DNA from: DATJGR01 sp963787045
GTDB lineage: Bacteria; Pseudomonadota; Gammaproteobacteria; Pseudomonadales; Azotimanducaceae
Assembly (NCBI GenBank): GCA_963787045.1
Contig: CAWBBR010000021.1
Span: forward strand, 62,001-126,000
DNA: 64,000 bases
Direction of reading: 5' to 3'
Shown piece after piece: positions 58,598 to 64,000 of this stretch. Below the pieces are notes generated by a model. The model searched no databases. It worked only from the letters and a program-made list of their open reading frames with translations, and was not told the DNA's origin. Numbering within the stretch: position 1 is the stretch's first letter; each line of letters begins with the position of its first letter. The translations under genes were made by a program, and so were the position numbers.

Positions 58598-59029
58598 ATG
58601 TCAGACCTCGACGACCACCTCGCGCACATCCCCCATGCGGCCGCCATTGGCATGACGCTGGTCTCGCGCGGTAAGCACAGTTGCGTCGTGCGGGTGCCAT
58701 ACGCCGCGCACCTGGTCGGCGATCCCGACACCGGCGTGATCCACGGCGGCGTGATCACTGCTCTGCTCGACAACGCATCCGGTATGGCGGTGCGCAGCGA
58801 ACCGGAAGACGGCGCGGAAGAGCGGTCGATGGCCACGCTCGATCTGCGCATCGACTACATGCGACCGGCGCAACCGCGTCAGGATCTGGTCGCCGAAGCA
58901 CAGTGTTATCGGATGACGAGCAACGTGGCGTTCGTCCGCGCCATCGCCTATCACGACGATCGCAACGATCCGATCGCCAGTTCTGTTGCGACCTTCATGC
59001 TCGGCACGCCGTCGACGCCGCGCGCATGA
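58598..59029 (+). CDS. PaaI-type hotdog thioesterase
   Basis: A 143-residue hotdog protein with the PaaI pattern VIHGGVITALLDNASGMAV and the middle LRIDYMRPA. It hydrolyses acyl-CoA thioesters in relatives. Its stop overlaps the next start as ATGA. It is divergent from the acyl-CoA synthetase gene, only 57 bp away, suggesting opposing roles in acyl-CoA balance. Confidence 0.82.
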   Translation: MSDLDDHLAHIPHAAAIGMTLVSRGKHSCVVRVPYAAHLVGDPDTGVIHGGVITALLDNASGMAVRSEPEDGAEERSMATLDLRIDYMRPAQPRQDLVAEAQCYRMTSNVAFVRAIAYHDDRNDPIASSVATFMLGTPSTPRA

Positions 59030-59463
59030 GAATCCTGGCCGAGCTCCGCGAACAGGGCCGCGCTCAAGACATGCAGGCGCTCGTGGAGCATTTGCCGTAC
59101 GCGCGTTTCCTCGGCATCGGCGTGGATCGAAAAGGCAACGAAATCACCACGATTCTGCCGTTCAGCGATCACCTCGTCGGTAATACCCAGCTACGCGCGC
59201 TGCACGGCGGTGTGATCGGCGCGTTCCTCGAAATCACGTCGATCGTGCAGCTGTTGTTCGATACGTCGTGCGAGCGGTTGCCGAAGACGATCGACATTTC
59301 GATCGACTACCTGCGCTCGGGCAAACCGGTGGAGACGTACGGCCGCGCCATCGTCACGCGACACGGCCGCAGAGTGGCCAACGTGCGAACCGAGATCTGG
59401 CAGGAGTCGCGCAGCGCGCCGGTCGCCGCGTCGCACGGACATTACCTGCTGACGCCGGCCTGA
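59026..59463 (+). CDS. PaaI-type hotdog thioesterase, second of a coupled pair
   Basis: A 145-residue hotdog protein (RALHGGVIGAFLEITSIVQL, then ISIDYLRSGKPV) coupled to the preceding gene by a 4-bp overlap. In the first protein the conserved acid after the HGG motif is an Asp (LLDNAS); here the matching residue is Glu (FLEITS). Two different subunits may assemble together, which is inference. Confidence 0.82.
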   Translation: MRILAELREQGRAQDMQALVEHLPYARFLGIGVDRKGNEITTILPFSDHLVGNTQLRALHGGVIGAFLEITSIVQLLFDTSCERLPKTIDISIDYLRSGKPVETYGRAIVTRHGRRVANVRTEIWQESRSAPVAASHGHYLLTPA

Positions 59464-59483
59464 CGGATCAGAACCCCGCTCTA

Positions 59484-60458
59484 TCAGAATTTGGTACCGA
59501 TCATCAGCTGCAGTACCACGTCGGACGTGCTGTCCGCCGTCAGGTCCTCGACCATCGCGAGGTCGGACCAGAACCGCGGAGTCACCTGCCAGCTGACGCC
59601 GAACGTTCCCTGCAACGCCGCACCGCCGAGCTGATCGATCGACGCATCGATCAGCTGCCCCTGATAGTCGAGCTGTCCTTTGATCGTCCAAGCGTCGGTC
59701 AGCGGATAACTGAGTCCGAAGTGACCCCATCCCGCGGCGCGATTCTGCTTGTGCGGCAGCAGATCGCCGTCGCCCAGGATCGTCACGCCGATCGCTGCGG
59801 TCATCGACAACCGAAACCTGGCCAGGAGTTCACGGTCGGTATAGTCGAGCCATGTAGCGACGTCGGTTGCCCCGGAGCCGGTCAGACTGTCGACGTCGCC
59901 GGTAGGCAGCTTCACCAGCGCACGAACCGCCAACGACCGCGCCGTGTCGCGCAGCAGCTGATAGCCGCCGGTGACGCGCACGTCGCCCAAGCCGTCTTTC
60001 TGATCCTGGAAGTCGACATAGACCTTGTTCTTATCGGAGATGAAGTAGTCGATCTTGTTGAGCTTCGCTTCGCGCCGGCCGTTGTTCGGAAACCCGAAGA
60101 TGCTGTGGAAGTCCTGGATCGTGTGGTCCAGATAACCGCCGTCGTGTTCGACCCACGGCAGTTCGATGCCCCATTCGAATCGTTCCGCGATCGCCTGCCG
60201 AAAGCCGTACGTGAGATACGCGGTTTCGCCGTCGAAGAAAGCGAGCGTGCCGCTGTGCGCGCTGCTGGTGAAGTTGTTGGCGAGTTCGGAGTTGAACGTC
60301 AGCTCGTAGCCGTTCGAGAGCACTTCTCCGCCGAGCGCTACCGGCTCGCCGTAAATGCCCGACGCCGGCGCGAGGTTGCGCACGCGCAATGGTGCGTCGT
60401 CCGCGAACGCGACAGGTGCAAGCGCAAGCGCGGTCACCAACGACATGGTTCGGTACAT
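59484..60458 (-). CDS. DUF3187 outer-membrane-like protein
   Basis: A 324-residue protein with a signal peptide (LVTALALAPVAFA) and the DUF3187 pattern (NLAPASGIYGEP, YLTYGFRQAIAERFEWGIELPW, DFHSIFGFPNNGR), ending in amphipathic strands (DVVLQLMIGTKF) with a terminal Phe, as in outer-membrane barrels. Its start overlaps the stop of the upstream ligase gene (TGATG). Function unknown. Confidence 0.8.
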   Translation of the reverse strand: MYRTMSLVTALALAPVAFADDAPLRVRNLAPASGIYGEPVALGGEVLSNGYELTFNSELANNFTSSAHSGTLAFFDGETAYLTYGFRQAIAERFEWGIELPWVEHDGGYLDHTIQDFHSIFGFPNNGRREAKLNKIDYFISDKNKVYVDFQDQKDGLGDVRVTGGYQLLRDTARSLAVRALVKLPTGDVDSLTGSGATDVATWLDYTDRELLARFRLSMTAAIGVTILGDGDLLPHKQNRAAGWGHFGLSYPLTDAWTIKGQLDYQGQLIDASIDQLGGAALQGTFGVSWQVTPRFWSDLAMVEDLTADSTSDVVLQLMIGTKF

Positions 60459-62014
60459 CAGTTGATTCCCCGCGTGGTGTTCGTCCAGAACGGTTTGCGC
60501 AGATCGGCCTTGAGAATTTTTCCCGCGCCGCTCTTCGGGAGTTCGTCGCGCCGCACCTCGCACGTCTTCGGTGCCTTGTAGTGCGCGATCCGCGCGCGGC
60601 AGAACGCGATGATCTCTTCGGATTCGACGTTCAAGCCCGGCTTCGTGACGACGATGGCGTGCACCGCTTCGCCCCACGCCTCGCTCGGCACACCGACGAC
60701 CGCGCACTCGTGCACCGCCGCGTGCTGATAGATGACGTTTTCGACTTCGGCCGAATACACGTTCTCGCCACCGGTCACGATCATGTCTTTGACGCGATCG
60801 ACGAGGAACACGAAACCGCGCGCGTCGATGTAGCCGGCGTCGCCCGTGTGCATCCAGCCGCCTCGCAATGCCTCGGCGGTCAACTCGGGTTGCCGCCAAT
60901 ACCCTTGCATCACCATCGGTCCGCGCACGCAGATCTCGCCGATGCTGCCGGTCGGCAGAGGTCGATCCTCGGCATCGAATATTGCGACGTCCGCGTTGTA
61001 GACGGCTTGACCGGCGGATCGTGTGTAGCCGGCGTCCGGGCCTTCGAACGTGTGGTAGCGCGGCATCAGCATGGTGGCCACCGGCGAGAGTTCCGTCATG
61101 CCGTACGACTGCAGGAAAGCGATTCCGGGCAGCCGCTGCATCGCGCGTTTGAGCAGCGCCTCGGGCATCGGAGACGCGCCATAGCTGAGTAGTTGGAGGC
61201 TCGATAGGTCGTAGCGTGCGAGATCCGGATGGTCGACGAGCCTGTTCAGTACGGTCGGCACGACCACCGTCACGGTCACTTTGAAGCGCTCGATGGCGGA
61301 CAAGAACGCGCCCGGGTCGAACGCTTCGAGCACCGCGTGCGTCGCACCGGCGGCGGTCACGCTGAAGAGACGTGCGCCGCCCGCCACATGGAACATCGGC
61401 GACACGTGCAAGTGCACGGCCGCTTCGTGTAGCCCGAGGTTCGCGATGTGCATCATCGAGTTCGCCATGAAGTTGTCATGGCTCAACATCACGCCTTTCG
61501 CGCGTCCGGTCGTTCCGCCGGTGTAGAAGAGACATGCAAGGTCGGAACCATCGCGGCGCGAGTCCGCAACGGGTTCGTTATCGCGGATGAGGCTTTCCCA
61601 GTCGGCGACGCCGGATCCGTTCGGCGCATCTGCCAACAGAAGTTCCCGCACGCTCGCGCATCGACGCGACAGCTCCTGCGCCGCGGCGAAATGCAGCGCG
61701 TCGCATAGCAACAGCACCGGCTCGCAATCGTCGATGCAGGCGGCCATTTCGTTTGGCGACCAGCGCGTGTTGATCGGCACCAGCACACCGCCGGCCCATA
61801 ACGTCGCGAAATAGAATTCGACGTAGCGATCGCTGTTGTTCGCGAGCATCGCGACGCGATCGCCCGGCACCACCCCGCGCGCGCGAAACGCCGCGGCTAA
61901 GCGCGCAACACGATCCGCGAATACGGCCCACACGACCGAACGATCGCCGCACACCAGCGCGACCTTGTCGGGATGCAACTGCACCGCTCGATGAATTCCC
62001 TGGGTGAGTTGCAT
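60458..62014 (-). CDS. Acyl-CoA synthetase (AMP-forming ligase), FadD-like
   Basis: A 518-residue ANL-superfamily ligase. P-loop CLFYTGGTTGRAKGV, A5 LQSYGMTELSPVA, A7 GGWMHTGDAGYID, A8 VDRVKDMIVTGGENVYSAEVE and the C-terminal lysine in KSGAGKILK are all present. It probably activates a fatty or aromatic acid. Only distantly related to the ligase at 56888-58540. Confidence 0.87.
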   Translation of the reverse strand: MQLTQGIHRAVQLHPDKVALVCGDRSVVWAVFADRVARLAAAFRARGVVPGDRVAMLANNSDRYVEFYFATLWAGGVLVPINTRWSPNEMAACIDDCEPVLLLCDALHFAAAQELSRRCASVRELLLADAPNGSGVADWESLIRDNEPVADSRRDGSDLACLFYTGGTTGRAKGVMLSHDNFMANSMMHIANLGLHEAAVHLHVSPMFHVAGGARLFSVTAAGATHAVLEAFDPGAFLSAIERFKVTVTVVVPTVLNRLVDHPDLARYDLSSLQLLSYGASPMPEALLKRAMQRLPGIAFLQSYGMTELSPVATMLMPRYHTFEGPDAGYTRSAGQAVYNADVAIFDAEDRPLPTGSIGEICVRGPMVMQGYWRQPELTAEALRGGWMHTGDAGYIDARGFVFLVDRVKDMIVTGGENVYSAEVENVIYQHAAVHECAVVGVPSEAWGEAVHAIVVTKPGLNVESEEIIAFCRARIAHYKAPKTCEVRRDELPKSGAGKILKADLRKPFWTNTTRGIN

Positions 62015-62038
62015 CGAATCCCTTCAAAAGGCGGCATT

Positions 62039-62536
62039 CTATGAGGAGACGCCGCTCACCGTCACGTATACATGCGTGCCGCGCGTCACGCGAATCATCT
62101 CGCGCCCCAACGACACCGTCGCTGCCGCGACACCGGTCGGCCAGTACACGATCAGCAACGACGACTCGGCCGTAGCGCCTGCCACGAAGAACTCGCAACG
62201 GTCGCCGCTGCCGTCGGAATCTGCAACGTAACGAACCGTCGCCGCGCTTCCCTGCCGCATCGCTTCCTGCCAGATGAGGCTGCAGTCGGCATCGTCCAGC
62301 AAAGCGCCGGACAGACCCGTCGGATAACCGAACGCATTCAGTTTGCGCCGCTGCGCCAGTCGAGACTCCGCCTGCACCATTTCGATTCCGGCGACGAAGT
62401 GCGCACCGGTGGTTGCGAAGGAGCGCGCCTGCGAACGGTCTGCCATCGCGAGCGTTCTCGACAACGTCGCGCCCAGCAGCAGCGCCAGCACGATCGCGCC
62501 GGCGAACACTTCTAGCTGAGCGCGCGTTCGAGCCAT
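62039..62536 (-). CDS. Hypothetical membrane-anchored protein, pseudopilin-like
   Basis: A 165-residue protein with one N-terminal helix (FAGAIVLALLLGATLSRTL) and a soluble part with two well-spaced cysteines (DADCSLIW, DRCEFF). It resembles the shape of minor pilins, but the prepilin cleavage motif is not canonical. It lies 8 bp after the diguanylate cyclase gene. No family is recognised. Confidence 0.55.
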   Translation of the reverse strand: MARTRAQLEVFAGAIVLALLLGATLSRTLAMADRSQARSFATTGAHFVAGIEMVQAESRLAQRRKLNAFGYPTGLSGALLDDADCSLIWQEAMRQGSAATVRYVADSDGSGDRCEFFVAGATAESSLLIVYWPTGVAAATVSLGREMIRVTRGTHVYVTVSGVSS

Positions 62537-62544
62537 CGGGTCGG

Positions 62545-63588
62545 TCAGTGGACGGCCGTGAGTTCCTGCTCGCCAGTGATGCGGTTGCGTCCCTCGCCCT
62601 TCGATCGATACAGACACGCATCGGCGCGTTCGATGAACGCGCTGATGTCTTCGCCGTACCGATACTGGGCCACGCCGATCGAGATGGTGACCTTGTGCAG
62701 CACGCCGGTTGCTTCGTCTTTGAAGCCTTCCACCTCGATGATCGCGCGCAGACTCTCGGCGAGCATCAACGCGCCTTCGATCCGCGTGGTGGGCAACAGC
62801 ACCGCGAATTCTTCACCGCCGTAGCGCGACATCAGATCGCGCCCTTTCACGCACTGCTCCATCTCCTGCGCGACGAAGCGCAACACTTCGTCGCCGATCA
62901 AGTGGCCGTGCGTGTCGTTGAATTTCTTGAAGTGGTCGATGTCGGCGAGGATCAGACACAAGCTTTCGCCGCTTTCGATCGTGTCCTGCGTCATCTTGCG
63001 CATCGCTTCGTCGAACGCACGGCGATTCGCAACGCCGGTGAGCGCATCGGTGCGCGAGTCGCGCGAAAGTCGATTCACCTGCGCGCGCAAGTCGGCCAGT
63101 TCTTCGCCCATTTCGTTCAGCGACGCTTCGACTTCGACGCTGCGCTGCTTGGTCGCTTGTGTTTCGGTCGAGAGTGTCGTGAGCAGAACCTTGAGATCTT
63201 CCCGCGTCAGATCCTTATCGAGCGACTCACTGCAATCGTCGAGTACGCTGGAGTAGTGCGTGATGTCGGTGCCGAGATCGCCGAGTTCGCGCAACACGGT
63301 GTTCACCGCGTCGCGCATCGATTCGCGCAGACCGTCGACCTCCGCACGCGCTTCGTCGACGTAGAACTTCTCGTACAGCCGGCGGCACAGCGCCGGCGTG
63401 AACTGCACGCCGTCTCGGATGCGACGATCGAGTTCGCGGCGCAGATCGGGGTTCTTGTCGCTGACGAAGTCGAACCAGACGGCATAGTTCTGCGGAATGG
63501 TCGGGACGCCTTGCCGCGTCATCATGGGCAGCACTTTCCTGAGGAGCTGAACTGAATCATCCAACGAGGTTTCGAAGTCACTCGCCAT
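62545..63588 (-). CDS. Diguanylate cyclase (GGDEF domain)
   Basis: A 347-residue cytoplasmic cyclase making c-di-GMP. An N-terminal helical region and a coiled-coil (about 130-175) precede the GGDEF domain: DALTGVANRRAFDE, ADIDHFKKFND and the active motif GGEEF (257-261). The product-inhibition site RxxD expected just before it reads KGRD, so feedback inhibition may be lost. No membrane segment is present. Confidence 0.9.
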   Translation of the reverse strand: MASDFETSLDDSVQLLRKVLPMMTRQGVPTIPQNYAVWFDFVSDKNPDLRRELDRRIRDGVQFTPALCRRLYEKFYVDEARAEVDGLRESMRDAVNTVLRELGDLGTDITHYSSVLDDCSESLDKDLTREDLKVLLTTLSTETQATKQRSVEVEASLNEMGEELADLRAQVNRLSRDSRTDALTGVANRRAFDEAMRKMTQDTIESGESLCLILADIDHFKKFNDTHGHLIGDEVLRFVAQEMEQCVKGRDLMSRYGGEEFAVLLPTTRIEGALMLAESLRAIIEVEGFKDEATGVLHKVTISIGVAQYRYGEDISAFIERADACLYRSKGEGRNRITGEQELTAVH

Positions 63589-63730
63589 ACGAGACCACCG
63601 ACAGTGCTGAATCGATCTGTCTATGAAATCTAGATCAGTCCGACGAACTTACAACCGGATGCGTCGGAAGATGCGACATTGGTCGACGCAACGCACCGAC
63701 GCGCCGGAAACTTGACGGAATGCCCGATCG

Positions 63731-64000
63731 TCAGCGACTAGGAACGAGCGCGTCGATCTCGGCGATGGTGAGGCCGGCTTCTTCGAGTATTTCGCGGCTC
63801 TGTTCGCCGAGCATCGGTGCCGGTCGGCGCATCCGCGCCGGTGTCGCGCTGAAGCGCGCGGCCGGGCGCGGCTGTCGGATGCGTCCGGCTACGGCGTGAT
63901 CGTGCTCCTCGATCGTTGCGTTCACGCGAATCTGCTCGTGCTCGATCACTTCTTCCCGCGACAACACCGGGGCACAGGGCACGCCCTCGCGATCGAGCCG
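63731..64000 (-). CDS. CaiB/BaiF CoA-transferase, C-terminal fragment
   Basis: The last 89 residues of a family III CoA-transferase; the start lies beyond the right edge. It shows the usual end: REGVPCAPVLSREEVIEHEQ, a strand-rich part, then APMLGEQSREILEEAGLT. It would move CoA between organic acids. Upstream context is not visible. Confidence 0.8.
   Translation of the reverse strand, partial: RLDREGVPCAPVLSREEVIEHEQIRVNATIEEHDHAVAGRIRQPRPAARFSATPARMRRPAPMLGEQSREILEEAGLTIAEIDALVPSR

Overview
The window is high-GC proteobacterial DNA, most likely from an uncultured aerobic gammaproteobacterium. It carries TonB-dependent receptors, a PBP1b gene followed by an LpoP-like TPR lipoprotein gene, a glycolate oxidase operon, cobalamin-independent methionine synthase and several acyl-CoA/hotdog enzymes. 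No rRNA, tRNA, CRISPR array or intact insertion sequence was seen. At least 25 single-base frameshifts interrupt genes whose reading frames are otherwise well conserved. Most look like sequence or assembly indels rather than real decay, so genes are annotated across them.

Left part (1-21.9 kb): an organosulfur scavenging region. It has the start of a porin, an OscA-type DUF2292 protein, an Rrf2/CymR-like regulator, an AtsA-type arylsulfatase, a DUF2946-like protein with a TonB receptor, and an AtsK-like dioxygenase with an MFS carrier and an SfnR-type sigma-54 activator (behind a good -24/-12 promoter). A long minus-strand operon (19.3 to 10.9 kb) follows: TonB receptor, PpiC isomerase, HupE/UreJ protein, DUF3604 lipoprotein, second AtsK-like dioxygenase, second OscA, a small unidentified ORF, a TOBE/SsuF-like protein and a class II amidotransferase-like protein. 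metE lies next to it. A 25-bp motif recurs in front of the porin, oscA/rrf2 and sulfatase genes and suggests a shared regulon.

Middle (22-44 kb): mostly housekeeping and metabolic genes. These are an OafA-like acyltransferase, a luciferase-like oxidoreductase, an HSL-type esterase, glutaredoxin, a DsbA-like protein, DUF4126, PBP1b plus lipoprotein, an amidase, two GNATs, an MFS carrier, OsmC, GlcDEF, an amidohydrolase, a decayed vapBC pair and a cysteine-rich secreted protein.

Right part (43.6-64 kb): dihydroorotase, a DUF1254 protein, nitronate monooxygenase, a GST-like protein, an ABC-2 exporter, an RluA-type synthase, an AmpG-like carrier overlapping an enoyl-CoA hydratase, a thiamine-pyrophosphate riboswitch controlling a TonB receptor and a small downstream protein, two acyl-CoA synthetases, two overlapping thioesterases, a DUF3187 protein, a diguanylate cyclase and the end of a CoA-transferase. 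Three copies of a palindromic intergenic repeat lie between convergent genes at 26.8, 27.0 and 54.1 kb.
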